Of a DNA stretch of 64,000 nt, positions 1 to 9,549 are shown piece by piece; position 1 is the first letter of the stretch, and each line of letters starts with the position of its first letter. This DNA is from Sinorhizobium sp. A49 (lineage in GTDB: Bacteria > Pseudomonadota > Alphaproteobacteria > Rhizobiales > Rhizobiaceae): assembly GCF_002002725.1 (NCBI RefSeq), contig NZ_MUNW01000035.1, positions 1-64,000 of the forward strand, written 5' to 3'. Both the position numbers and the translations under genes were made by a program. The notes under the pieces are model-generated. The model was not told the DNA's origin and did not search any database. It saw only the letters and a list, made by a program, of their open reading frames with translations.

Positions 1-1
1 G

Positions 2-244
2 AGCTATGGCGGCTACTACAACAACTATCCCCGCTACTACAATAACTACCCCCGCTACTATGGCGACTACTATCCACGCCGCTACTACCGGGAGCGCTAT
101 TACTATCGCGACAACTACGTTCGCCGCGGCACCAGCGCCCATGTGGAATGGTGCCTGTCGCGCTATCGCTCCTACAATCCGGCAACCAACCGGTTCCTTA
201 CCTATCGGGGCGTCTATCGCGCCTGCTACTCGCCCTATCGATAG
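2..244 (+). CDS. BA14K-like protein, C-terminal part (5' end cut by window)
   Basis: An open frame runs from the window edge to TAG at 242-244, giving 80 residues. The first half is tyrosine-rich and repetitive, with recurring PRYYNNY and PRYYGDYY units. The last 40 residues carry the signature of the BA14K family (PF07886): HVEWCLSRYRSYNP, then FLTYRGVY, then CYSPY at the C terminus. Family members in Brucella and rhizobia are small exported or membrane-associated proteins; the Brucella one is immunoreactive and lectin-like. The signal peptide would lie outside the window. The family call rests on the C-terminal motif, which is seen directly. The role in this organism is unknown. Confidence 0.8.
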   Translation, partial: SYGGYYNNYPRYYNNYPRYYGDYYPRRYYRERYYYRDNYVRRGTSAHVEWCLSRYRSYNPATNRFLTYRGVYRACYSPYR

Positions 245-402
245 CTCACGCCCAGGCGGCGCGGCGACCGCGTTGCGCCGCCCCCCCGATCCGGCATAGT
301 GGCCGATATCTTGGCCAATATCTTGGAATGACAGGTTAAGCTGCAATTAACCTCGCCACCTTACCGTTTCATAACGTTCGCAACTTTTGCCGGAATGAAA
401 CG

Positions 403-1176
403 ATGCTGCTGCCCACCCAGCAATCCAGCGCCACCGCAACGACCAATCTGGTCGGTTCGATCCTGAAGGACATCGAGAAGCGCCAGGCGGAAGAGGAAGA
501 AAAGGCCAAGGGCTTAAAGGACGACAAGGTCCTGAAGGCGCAGGTGAAGTCGGACGACGCCCAGAAAGCGGCCAACACCAAGATCAACGATCACTTCTTC
601 AATCAGACTGGAAACGATGCCAACAGCAACCGGATGGTGCTCATTCGGGAAGTCGGCGCGTTCTTCGATCTGAAGCGTGAGGACTTCAAGTCCGATTTCG
701 CCTTCGGCAGCGCATTGGAAAAGATCGTCGAAAACCTGCCGACGGATATGCTTCGCGATATCGAGAAGCAGCTGGGTCTGACGAATATCGACGTCTCGCT
801 GGACGAGCTGGTCGACGCGATCAAGGATCCGCAGGGTAGCCAGGGCAAGAAGCTCCAGGAGGCGCTCGACAGCAAGGGCACCCAGAAGGCCGGCCACAGC
901 AGCGACGCGGCCAAGGCGATCCAACGCCTTGCGGATGCGGCGGAGGCGAAGTCGCTGGATGAGCTGCAGCTGGACAGTCTGACGAGCGATCCGACGCGCG
1001 TTGCCGACGCGGAGACCCTGGCCGAGCAACAGAAGGAATTGCAGGCGCTCGAGGCCAAAGACAATCTGGAAGATGTGCGTGATGCCCGCGAGGCTGAAGC
1101 CGAGCGCCCGTTGCCAGTCCGGATCGACGAGATCGGCCTCTACAGCCTCGCCAGCCAGGCGCTGTTCGCCGCCTGA
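403..1176 (+). CDS. Hypothetical protein, 257 aa, charged and helical
   Basis: A 257-residue protein starts at ATG 403, with GGAATGAAACG just upstream as a possible ribosome site. It has no signal peptide or membrane segment. It is rich in Lys, Glu, Asp and Ala with long amphipathic stretches, for example a KDIEKRQAEEEEKAKG region near residues 22-37, so it is probably largely helical. I recognise no family. Codon use is typical of the neighbours, with high G/C at third positions, so it is a credible gene. Its TGA (1174-1176) abuts the stop of the convergent frameshifted gene at 1177 with no gap. Confidence 0.7.
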   Translation: MLLPTQQSSATATTNLVGSILKDIEKRQAEEEEKAKGLKDDKVLKAQVKSDDAQKAANTKINDHFFNQTGNDANSNRMVLIREVGAFFDLKREDFKSDFAFGSALEKIVENLPTDMLRDIEKQLGLTNIDVSLDELVDAIKDPQGSQGKKLQEALDSKGTQKAGHSSDAAKAIQRLADAAEAKSLDELQLDSLTSDPTRVADAETLAEQQKELQALEAKDNLEDVRDAREAEAERPLPVRIDEIGLYSLASQALFAA

Positions 1177-1507
1177 TCACTTTCGACGGACAATCCCCAA
1201 TCTCGCCATCACCGCCTTGGGGATGTGGTAGCGCCGCACCGCATCGTGACTGTCGCGCAAGCCACAGATCTCGCGCTGGATAAAAAACGCCCAGACGGCG
1301 TCAGCCGCATCGTCGAGCAACCGCTCGCGCAGTTCCGGCGGGGTTTCCTTCCCCTCGATCGCCTGCAAGGCGGCGATCGCCTTTTCGACCTTGAGGCCGT
1401 GCCGCCCGAGCGCGTCGGCGCTCGGAAAGCAGTTCGTATTCGAGAGCGCTGATGGCGCCGGAAGCGAAATGGGATGGGCTGAGCGATGTTGGAGGGCGAA
1501 CAGTCAT
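1177..1507 (-). pseudogene. DUF6665-like gene, frameshifted
   Basis: Two overlapping minus-strand frames make one sensible protein only if joined. The upstream frame begins at ATG 1507, with GGAG 6 nt before it, and reads MTVRPPTSLSPS then SALEYELLSER. The downstream frame continues ADALGRHGLKVEKAIAALQ, then QAIEGKETPPELRERL, and ends KAVMARLGIVRRK with TGA at 1179-1177. The join is near 1418, where GAGCGCCGACGCG would read through if two bases (GAGCGCGCCGACGCG) were restored. The product of about 110 residues resembles small rhizobial proteins of the DUF6665 type, a family call from memory. Loss of a GC pair in a GCGC run could be a true mutation or a sequencing error. Confidence 0.6.
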
Positions 1508-1925
1508 CCGAAACTCCATGGCATGGACATGGGACAGCGCTGCGCGCCGACCAGGGTGCACAATGGCGACGGCAGCGCCCGATCTTGCCGCCAGATCGAT
1601 CCCGATGCAAAGGGATCGTGCACGAACCTGGCTGGCGGCGATGGCCTCGACAAGGCTTCCCAAGGGCATGGGCCGCCTCGTCGCATGGTTAATATTTTAT
1701 AAACTTATCTCACCTAACGTCGAAGCATCATGCCGATTCCCGTATCCGCAGCCAATCTGCGGCAAGTCTGGCCGGTTGGCCGAGACGCGCATGAGGCGCC
1801 AGCCCGAATAGAACAGCCAATCTCTACGGCGGATATCGAATTGGTCCGTCGAAACGTATGGAATCTGGATGCCGCCTGCCGACGGCGGCGCTTCAACCCG
1901 AGGGTCAAGCGAGAGGGAGACCAGA
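1508..1925. other. Intergenic region without a recognised gene
   Basis: These 418 bp separate the frameshifted minus gene from the plus gene at 1926. Short frames are present but none has coding character or a recognisable product. An AT-rich tract at about 1686-1715 stands out in this GC-rich DNA and is a plausible place for a promoter. Confidence 0.5.
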
Positions 1926-3554
1926 ATGCTGACACCCATTCTCACGGTCAGAACCGCGACCGGGCCAGCCGAAGAGGCGAGCACGCGGCCCCAGCAACCG
2001 TCAGCTCCGCTTACGGCCGCACAACGGGGCGAAGCGATACAGAAGATTCTCGATGCATTGACCCGGCATCTGGCCGGCCGCGAGATCCTGTCCAAGGACG
2101 CCCTCGTGCGCCTGATGGAGGACCTCGCCCGCTTTCTCAAGTTTCCGCCGCTGCCACAGGAGGGCGGGCGCGACTTCGTGCGCCGGCTCGTCACCTTTCT
2201 CGAAGCCATGCCGATGCCGGAGCGCCTGGCGCTTGAACGGCAACTGGGCGGGCGCAACCTGGCGCTGCGTGTCGGCATCCTTGCCGACCTGCCGGCCATC
2301 CGAAACGGTGCCGCGCCGCCGCCCACGGGCGCCGCGTTGCCCAGCCTCAGCAACCCGCCCTTGCAGCCGGCCATTCCGCTGCATCTGGCCGCCGCCCGGA
2401 GCCCGGTCGCAAGCGAGGTCGCGCTGCTGCAGTCCGTGCTGAAGAAGACTTTTGGGGTCGGCAGCGAGGGTGACACTTCAAGCCTGGCGACGGAGGAGGC
2501 GGACGCGGCGCTGCCTGCAGAGGACCAGGCAACGGCGCGGCGACAGACCGCGCCGGAGCGATCGGAGCCGGCAACGATGCCCGGCCGACCGCCGTCTCTG
2601 GACGGGCCGGAGATCGAAACCGTGGCCACCATCATCAATGGAGAGACCGATCCCGAAGTCGTCGATCCGGAGGCCGGCGCCGAGAAGGCTCCGGTCAGTG
2701 AGGAGGAAAATGCGCCATCGCAGCCTGCCGCCGCGGCCGACGATAGCGATTTGCCGCTAAAGACCAGGGAAGCGGAGGCACGCAACGGCGCTGCGCGGAC
2801 GGACGCCGGCACAGAGGCGGGTCACGCCGACGAAGGCCAGGAACCGGACGGCACTTATCGCCCGCACCCCGATGGCGACAACCAGCCGCAGAACGACAGG
2901 GCGACGACACGCAGCGACGAGAGCCGCGCCGGCAGGGCGCTTTCGGACGCGTTGAAGACGATCGTGCGCGACGCGCTCGGCCTGCCCGGAGAACCTGCAG
3001 GCGCCGATGCACCCGAACCGATCGCACCCGAATTCGAAAACGCCCAAGCGAAGGCAGCGGCAAGCCTCCAAGAAGCGGACAGCGCGGAGCCGGGCCGCAC
3101 GAACCCACTACGACCACGCGATACGACTGCAGGCGCCGAGCTTGCCGCTCTGAGCGTTGCGGACGACGATACGGAGCAATCAGGCCCCGCAGGCCCAACC
3201 GCTGCCCAGCGCCCCCAGAAGCCGATTGACGACCTGGCGATGCAGCAGGCAATCGCAAGACTGATCGAGAACGGCCTGCCGCGCGAGGCGATACCGTTTG
3301 CGATGATCCCCTACCCGATCGCAATTGAGGACGTGAAGAACGAGACCGAAAAGAGCGAGCGGGAAGAAGGCAGGGGCGACGGCGAAGCCGCACAAGACGA
3401 CGGCGAAGCCGCACAGGACGACAGCGAGGACGCGCGCGACGAAGCCACGAAAGACGGGCAGCGGACAGAAGACGGTCAGAGCGAAACGGGCGGCGAACAG
3501 AACGATGAACCCGATGTCTACGAGCTCTATCGCAAGCTTGGCGGTCTCAGTTGA
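1926..3554 (+). CDS. Hypothetical protein, 542 aa, largely disordered and acidic
   Basis: The start is ATG 1926, preceded by a strong GAGAGGGAG ribosome site; an in-frame start 57 bases earlier lacks one. Residues about 30-120 look globular and helical (AQRGEAIQKILDALTRHL, then KDALVRLMEDLARFLKF). The middle 300 residues are low-complexity, rich in Ala, Glu, Asp, Pro and Thr. A second ordered patch near residues 435-475 reads DDLAMQQAIARLIENGLP. After it come acidic repeats, with GEAAQDD twice in tandem, encoded by a 21-bp DNA repeat near 3378-3420. No signal peptide or membrane segment. I do not recognise the family. The layout (short ordered ends, long acidic linker) resembles hook-length or tether proteins, but that is only an analogy. 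Confidence 0.65.
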   Translation: MLTPILTVRTATGPAEEASTRPQQPSAPLTAAQRGEAIQKILDALTRHLAGREILSKDALVRLMEDLARFLKFPPLPQEGGRDFVRRLVTFLEAMPMPERLALERQLGGRNLALRVGILADLPAIRNGAAPPPTGAALPSLSNPPLQPAIPLHLAAARSPVASEVALLQSVLKKTFGVGSEGDTSSLATEEADAALPAEDQATARRQTAPERSEPATMPGRPPSLDGPEIETVATIINGETDPEVVDPEAGAEKAPVSEEENAPSQPAAAADDSDLPLKTREAEARNGAARTDAGTEAGHADEGQEPDGTYRPHPDGDNQPQNDRATTRSDESRAGRALSDALKTIVRDALGLPGEPAGADAPEPIAPEFENAQAKAAASLQEADSAEPGRTNPLRPRDTTAGAELAALSVADDDTEQSGPAGPTAAQRPQKPIDDLAMQQAIARLIENGLPREAIPFAMIPYPIAIEDVKNETEKSEREEGRGDGEAAQDDGEAAQDDSEDARDEATKDGQRTEDGQSETGGEQNDEPDVYELYRKLGGLS

Positions 3555-3647
3555 ACCTCGAATGGATCGCATCGTTCGGATCGATTCCGGATGAATGATG
3601 CGCTGCGTGCAGCCATGCTGCAGCCGAGCGAAACGCTCACAAGCAAA

Positions 3648-3675
3648 AGCCCGCGGAGATCGCTCTCCGCGGGCT
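3648..3675 (-). terminator. Intrinsic terminator of rpsA (possibly bidirectional)
   Basis: A perfect 12-bp stem (AGCCCGCGGAGA with TCTCCGCGGGCT) has a TCGC loop. It is followed on the minus strand by TTTTGCTT and on the plus strand by TTCTTATTT. It lies between the convergent stops at 3554 and 3701 and could serve both genes. Confidence 0.85.
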
Positions 3676-3700
3676 TCTTATTTCAGACGTCAGGCAACGA

Positions 3701-5407
3701 TTACTCGTTGGTCTGGCGGTTCTTCAGAGCGGCACCGAGAATGTCGCCGAGCGAAGCGCCCGAGTCGGACGAACCGAACTGAGCAACGGCTTCCTTCTCT
3801 TCCGCGATTTCCAGAGCCTTGATCGACAGCTGGATCTTGCGGTCCTTCTTGGAGAAGTTGGTGACGCGTGCGTCGACAACCTGGCCAACCGAGAAACGCT
3901 CCGGACGCTGTTCGTCGCGGTCACGCGACAGATCGGCGCGACGGATGAACGCGGTGATGTCCTCGTGGCTGACGAGCTTCACTTCGATACCACCGTCGTT
4001 GACGGCGATGATCTCGGCCGAAACGACAGCGTTCTTGCGCAGTTCGCCGGAAGCTGCGGCATCGCCGACTGCATCCTTGCCGAGCTGCTTGATACCGAGC
4101 GAGATGCGCTCCTTGTCGACGTCGACGTCGAGAACAACGGCGCGAACGACGTCGCCCTTGTTGAACTCTTCGATGACCTGCTCGCCCGGACGGTTCCAGT
4201 CGAGGTCGGAAAGGTGCACCATGCCGTCAACATCGCCGTCGAGGCCGATGAACAGGCCGAATTCGGTCTTGTTCTTGACTTCGCCTTCAACTTCCGTGCC
4301 AGCCGGATGGCTGTGCGCGAATGCCTGCCACGGGTTCTCGAGCGTCTGCTTGAGGCCGAGCGAGATGCGACGCTTGGTCGGATCGACTTCGAGAACGACA
4401 ACGTCGACTTCCTGGCTCGTGGACAGGATCTTGCCGGGGTGTACGTTCTTCTTGGTCCAGGACATTTCGGAGATGTGGATCAGGCCTTCGATGCCCGGCT
4501 CCAACTCGACGAACGCACCGTAGTCGGTAATGTTCGTGACGGTACCGGAAATCTTCTTGCCGACCGGGTACTTCGCACCGATGCCATCCCACGGATCCGA
4601 CTCGAGCTGCTTCATGCCGAGCGAGATGCGGTGGGTTTCCTGGTTGATGCGGATGATCTGAACCTTGACCTGCTGGCCGATGTTCAGGATCTCCGACGGA
4701 TGGTTCACGCGACGCCATGCCATGTCGGTGACATGGAGCAGACCGTCGATGCCGCCGAGGTCGACGAACGCACCGTAATCGGTGATGTTCTTGACGACGC
4801 CTTCGACAACCTGGCCTTCTTCAAGGTTCTGAACGATTTCAGAACGCTGCTCGGCGCGGGATTCTTCGAGAACCGTACGACGCGAAACGACGATGTTGCC
4901 GCGACGCTTGTCCATCTTGAGGATTTCGAAGGGCTGCGGGTTGTGCATCAGCGGGGTCACGTCGCGGATCGGACGGATGTCGACCTGCGAGCGCGGAAGG
5001 AAGGCAACGGCGCCGTCGAGATCGACGGTGAAGCCACCCTTGACCTGGTTGAAGATGATGCCTTCGACGCGTTCGCCGGCTTCGAACTTCACTTCCAGGC
5101 GCATCCAGCTTTCTTCGCGGCGAGCCTTTTCGCGCGAAAGAACAGCTTCGCCAAGCGCGTTTTCGATGCGCTCAACGTAGACTTCGACTTCGTCGCCGAC
5201 CTTGAGCGAGCCGTCCTTGGCCTTCGCGCCGAATTCCTTCAGAGCGATGCGGCCTTCGACCTTCAGACCGACGTCGACAACGGCGACGTCCTTTTCGATG
5301 GCCGTGACGATGCCCTTGGCAACATAGCCTTCGGCCAGATCAGTCTTCGCGAAGGATTCTTCGAGAAGAGCTGCGAAATCATCACGGGTTGGGTTGGTAG
5401 CAGACAT
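3701..5407 (-). CDS. rpsA: 30S ribosomal protein S1
   Basis: A 568-residue protein with six S1/OB-fold repeats, at roughly 30-100, 115-180, 200-270, 285-357, 372-444 and 460-530. Repeats show the usual blocks, such as VEGVVKNITDYGAFVDLGG and GLLHVTDMAWRR. S1 binds mRNA on the 30S subunit and promotes initiation on structured leaders. I start at ATG 5407 (MSATNPTRDDF), which has GCAGGAG upstream, rather than at the longer in-frame start at 5440. The length matches rhizobial S1. It lies downstream of cmk on the same strand, the usual cmk-rpsA pairing, with a 166-bp structured leader between them. The C terminus ends ALKNRQTNE. Confidence 0.97.
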   Translation of the reverse strand: MSATNPTRDDFAALLEESFAKTDLAEGYVAKGIVTAIEKDVAVVDVGLKVEGRIALKEFGAKAKDGSLKVGDEVEVYVERIENALGEAVLSREKARREESWMRLEVKFEAGERVEGIIFNQVKGGFTVDLDGAVAFLPRSQVDIRPIRDVTPLMHNPQPFEILKMDKRRGNIVVSRRTVLEESRAEQRSEIVQNLEEGQVVEGVVKNITDYGAFVDLGGIDGLLHVTDMAWRRVNHPSEILNIGQQVKVQIIRINQETHRISLGMKQLESDPWDGIGAKYPVGKKISGTVTNITDYGAFVELEPGIEGLIHISEMSWTKKNVHPGKILSTSQEVDVVVLEVDPTKRRISLGLKQTLENPWQAFAHSHPAGTEVEGEVKNKTEFGLFIGLDGDVDGMVHLSDLDWNRPGEQVIEEFNKGDVVRAVVLDVDVDKERISLGIKQLGKDAVGDAAASGELRKNAVVSAEIIAVNDGGIEVKLVSHEDITAFIRRADLSRDRDEQRPERFSVGQVVDARVTNFSKKDRKIQLSIKALEIAEEKEAVAQFGSSDSGASLGDILGAALKNRQTNE

Positions 5408-5468
5408 GAAATCTCCTGCATGCATCTCAAATGGAGACACACATGCGCCGGGGGCTGGTGTTGAACAG

Positions 5469-5527
5469 GCCTGAACCCAGTCCGTCCCATCGAAGGGACA
5501 ATCCGGCGCGTGGACGGAATTTCAGGC
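5469..5527 (-). promoter_or_regulatory. Structured rpsA leader with mutually exclusive stems
   Basis: Between cmk and rpsA, GCCTGAA (5469-5475) pairs with TTCAGGC (5521-5527). Inside it, CCGTCC (5482-5487) can pair with GGACGG (5512-5517), or GTCCC (5484-5488) with GGGAC (5495-5499), but not both. S1 autoregulates through its own leader in other bacteria; a regulatory role here is inferred. Confidence 0.4.
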
Positions 5528-5573
5528 TTATGCAAGAAGAGCGATCCTGACAGTGTCGGAAAAAGGCTCTTCT

Positions 5574-6212
5574 TCAGATCTTCTTGATCAGGGCCGCATC
5601 GATCAGAGATTTCGCGGCCTGAAACGCCGCCTCTATACTCATTTCAGACGTATCAAGCAAGTGCGCGTCATCGGCGGGGCGCAAAGGACTGTCGACCCGC
5701 CCCATGTCGCGCTCGTCGCGCTTCTTCACGTCGTCGAAGATCGCCGCATAATCGGCGGCTGCACCCTTGCCGACGATCTCGTCGAAGCGGCGTTTCGCCC
5801 GCACTTCCGGCGACGCGGTGACGTAGAGCTTTACCGCCGCATCGGGGCAGACGACGGTGCCGATATCGCGGCCATCAAGCACGGTGCCCGGCTCTTTCCG
5901 CGAAAACGCCCGCTGCGCCTGGACCAGTGCGCGGCGCACGGCCGGCATGACGGCAATCTTCGACGCCGCCTCGCCGATCGCGTGGGCCGACAGCACTGAG
6001 CGATCAAGTCCTGCCAGTTCGACCTCGAGCGCCATGCGCTCGGCCACCGCCTCGTCGTCGAGCGGCAGACCGGCATCGAGCAGGGCTTTTGCCGCCGCGC
6101 GGTAGGTCAACCCGGTATCGAGATGGTGAAAGCCGTATTCCTCGGCGATCTGGCGCGAGAGCGTGCCCTTGCCTGCCGCTGCGGGTCCGTCGATGGCGAT
6201 GGTGAGTGTCAT
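5574..6212 (-). CDS. cmk: Cytidylate kinase
   Basis: A 212-residue (d)CMP kinase that makes CDP from CMP and ATP. The P-loop GPAAAGKGT is at residues 9-17, the substrate-site LDTGLTYRA at 31-39, and the [10 protein letters not shown] motif, with Arg and Asp that contact CMP, at about 112-121. Length is normal for the bacterial short form. The start overlaps the stop of the upstream gene (6209-7039) by four bases (ATGA), so the two are co-transcribed. An inverted repeat (AAGAAGAGC with GCTCTTCTT, 5534-5574) overlaps its stop codon. Confidence 0.97.
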   Translation of the reverse strand: MTLTIAIDGPAAAGKGTLSRQIAEEYGFHHLDTGLTYRAAAKALLDAGLPLDDEAVAERMALEVELAGLDRSVLSAHAIGEAASKIAVMPAVRRALVQAQRAFSRKEPGTVLDGRDIGTVVCPDAAVKLYVTASPEVRAKRRFDEIVGKGAAADYAAIFDDVKKRDERDMGRVDSPLRPADDAHLLDTSEMSIEAAFQAAKSLIDAALIKKI

Positions 6213-7039
6213 TTTGAAACCTGAATGTGAATGTGGTCGTCATGCCTTGCGGCACGACAGCCCTGGAATTTAATCGTTTCCGCCGAAACGCCAAGCCGTT
6301 CGGCCAGATGCGGTTCGACAAAGATCTTGGCGATGCCGTAGGCCCGTCCCTCTTCAGACAGCCAGCGGATCGCTTCTCTGGTGCGATGTTCCTCAAGCGC
6401 CATCGGCGGCCAGAGCGATTGTAGCGCCGCGAGATCCCAACGCATGGTCACGAGATCGCTGCGCCCGTGGCATGGTGCAGCCGCGCCCTCAAACGGCTGC
6501 TCGAAAGCGAAGTATCCGAGCGGCGAACGTGTCTCCCCATCGCGGAAGGTTCCGCCGATATCGCTGTAGTAGAATGCGATATCCAGCTTGCGGCCGTCCG
6601 CATGGGAAAGGTGCGGCAGCAGGGGAAAGCCGTCGAAGAACGGAAAATTACCGTCGAGCGTCAGTGTCGTCGTTCCGGGGAAGGAACTGCTCATGTGAGC
6701 TGACAACGCCAATGCGGCCGTCTTCAACTCCGGCACCACATATTGTCGGTTCAGCACGCAGTAAAGTATGGACTGCATCCGCATCGTCGTTCCCTGCTCG
6801 GAAAAGCATGGTAGCGGGACACGCCTGAAGGCGGGAGCAGTCGCATATGCCAGCGCACTGCCGAGCCCATAGAGCGGCACGAACATCGCAAGCATTGCGA
6901 CGGCGCGCGCCCTGCCTCGAACGCGGCGCGTCAGCAGCATGGCGACAAGCCAGATCAAACCGCCGATCTGCGTCAGAGCCGTCAACAGGACGACGATCGC
7001 GGCATTGACCAACCAACGGATCAGAGAGCGCGGCCTCAT
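6209..7039 (-). CDS. Membrane-anchored LAS-type (M15/M74-like) peptidase-like protein
   Basis: A 276-residue protein with two N-terminal hydrophobic segments (about 10-36 and 45-67), so it is likely membrane-anchored. The rest carries a zinc-site pattern of LAS-type murein peptidases. HADGRKLD at 146-153 fits HxxGxxxD, and the C-terminal HDDHIHI at 266-272 resembles the HDDHFH of MepA-like M74 enzymes. This suggests a peptidoglycan amidohydrolase or endopeptidase; activity is inferred. The spacing between the two motifs (about 115 residues) is longer than in VanX-type enzymes. It sits between aroA (40 bp) and cmk (4-bp overlap). No clear ribosome site is visible before ATG 7039. Usual databases may call it hypothetical. 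Confidence 0.7.
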   Translation of the reverse strand: MRPRSLIRWLVNAAIVVLLTALTQIGGLIWLVAMLLTRRVRGRARAVAMLAMFVPLYGLGSALAYATAPAFRRVPLPCFSEQGTTMRMQSILYCVLNRQYVVPELKTAALALSAHMSSSFPGTTTLTLDGNFPFFDGFPLLPHLSHADGRKLDIAFYYSDIGGTFRDGETRSPLGYFAFEQPFEGAAAPCHGRSDLVTMRWDLAALQSLWPPMALEEHRTREAIRWLSEEGRAYGIAKIFVEPHLAERLGVSAETIKFQGCRAARHDDHIHIQVSK

Positions 7040-7079
7040 ACGAGCGCCCGTTGCTGCGCGAAGGATTTATTCTGCTTCA

Positions 7080-8459
<1,380 letters not shown>

Positions 8460-8590
8460 TCATGACGACAGGCCAAACGGCTGCGGAGGCGCGACCCGCC
8501 TTCGGTGCGTTGCCTAACACAATGCAATTGCGCGATCATCCTCCCGTTGCGAAGAAAAAGCAGGCGGCGCAGGGCTTTCGAGTTTTATCT

Positions 8591-8619
8591 TTGACAGATG
8601 CGGCCAAGATGATTATGGG
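8591..8619 (+). promoter_or_regulatory. Possible sigma70 promoter of the TIGR02300 gene
   Basis: TTGACA at 8591-8596 is a perfect -35. A 17-bp spacer leads to TATGGG, a weak -10, about 90 bp before the start codon. Confidence 0.35.
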
Positions 8620-8710
8620 GACCGGCTAATCATCATAGGCTTGATATCCTTTCCACCCGCCGGCTTTCCGGCAAGCGCCGGCTCGGCCGGCCATTCAAGA
8701 GGCTTTGACT

Positions 8711-9106
8711 GTGGCAAAAGCGGAACTCGGAACAAAGCGCATTGACCCGGAAACGGGGCGCAAATTCTACGATCTGAACCGTGATCCGATCGTTTCCCCC
8801 TACACCGGCAAGTCCTACCCGCTGTCCTTCTTCGAAGAAACCTCGGTTGCCAAGGTGCTGGAGAAGGAAGAGGAAGAGGACGTCGCTGAAGTCGACACCG
8901 AGAACACGGAAGTCGAACTCGTATCGCTCGAGGAAGCTGACGACGAAGCAGCCGGCGGCGACGAGATTCCGGATCTGGGCGACGACGAAGTGGAGATCGA
9001 CGGCGACGACGACGACGACGACACCTTCCTGCAGACAGACGACGAAGACGATGACGACGACATGAGCGACCTCATCGGCGTGTCCGACGACGACGACGAC
9101 GTCTAA
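8711..9106 (+). CDS. TIGR02300 family (FYDLN acid domain) protein
   Basis: A 131-residue protein. The conserved N terminus AKAELGTKR, KFYDLNRDP, VSPYTGKSYP defines the alphaproteobacterial FYDLN-acid family (TIGR02300). The rest is extremely acidic with runs of four to six Asp. I choose GTG 8711, 8 nt after AAGAGG, since family members begin MAKxELGTKR; an in-frame TTG lies two codons upstream. The CxxC-type zinc ribbon that some members have in the FYDLN region is absent here (DPETG and SPYTG in place of cysteines). Function is unknown. The gene commonly lies between aroA and a tRNA-Ala in rhizobia, as here. The Asp runs are encoded by GAC repeats. Confidence 0.9.
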   Translation: MAKAELGTKRIDPETGRKFYDLNRDPIVSPYTGKSYPLSFFEETSVAKVLEKEEEEDVAEVDTENTEVELVSLEEADDEAAGGDEIPDLGDDEVEIDGDDDDDDTFLQTDDEDDDDDMSDLIGVSDDDDDV

Positions 9107-9130
9107 GCACTTAGAATAATACGCGAATGC

Positions 9131-9162
9131 CTCCCGTCCCTGCCAAATGGCGTGGACGGGAG
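9131..9162 (+). terminator. Hairpin after the TIGR02300 gene
   Basis: CTCCCGTCC (9131-9139) pairs with GGACGGGAG (9154-9162), and an inner GCCA/TGGC extends the stem. No U-run follows, so termination is uncertain. Confidence 0.4.
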
Positions 9163-9305
9163 AAAATTGGGCCGGTCCTGAAATTATTTCCACCGGCCTG
9201 ACATTTTCGGCTTGCTATCCGCGAAAAGCAGAAGTAATAAGCCGCCACTCGCCGGGCACAACAGCCCGACAAGTTTCCCGGAACCGGCCTTGCCGGACCC
9301 GATAT

Positions 9306-9381
<76 letters not shown>

Positions 9382-9549
9382 AACTTTCCATCAAAGACAG
9401 TGCCTTGAACTGACAGCTTTCACCATATTTGGGCCAAACGTCTGCGCCGCCTGGCCGATATATTCCCTTGCGCTTTTTTTCTGCTACCAACGGGAAAACC
9501 GAACCGGTCGCTTGGCGATCCGGATTGAATTTACGTGCCGGGGGATCAG

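Noticed and set aside
3965-5464. 499-aa plus-strand frame antisense to rpsA
   Set aside because: A mirror of the strongly biased rpsA codons. S1 domains on the other strand are unequivocal.
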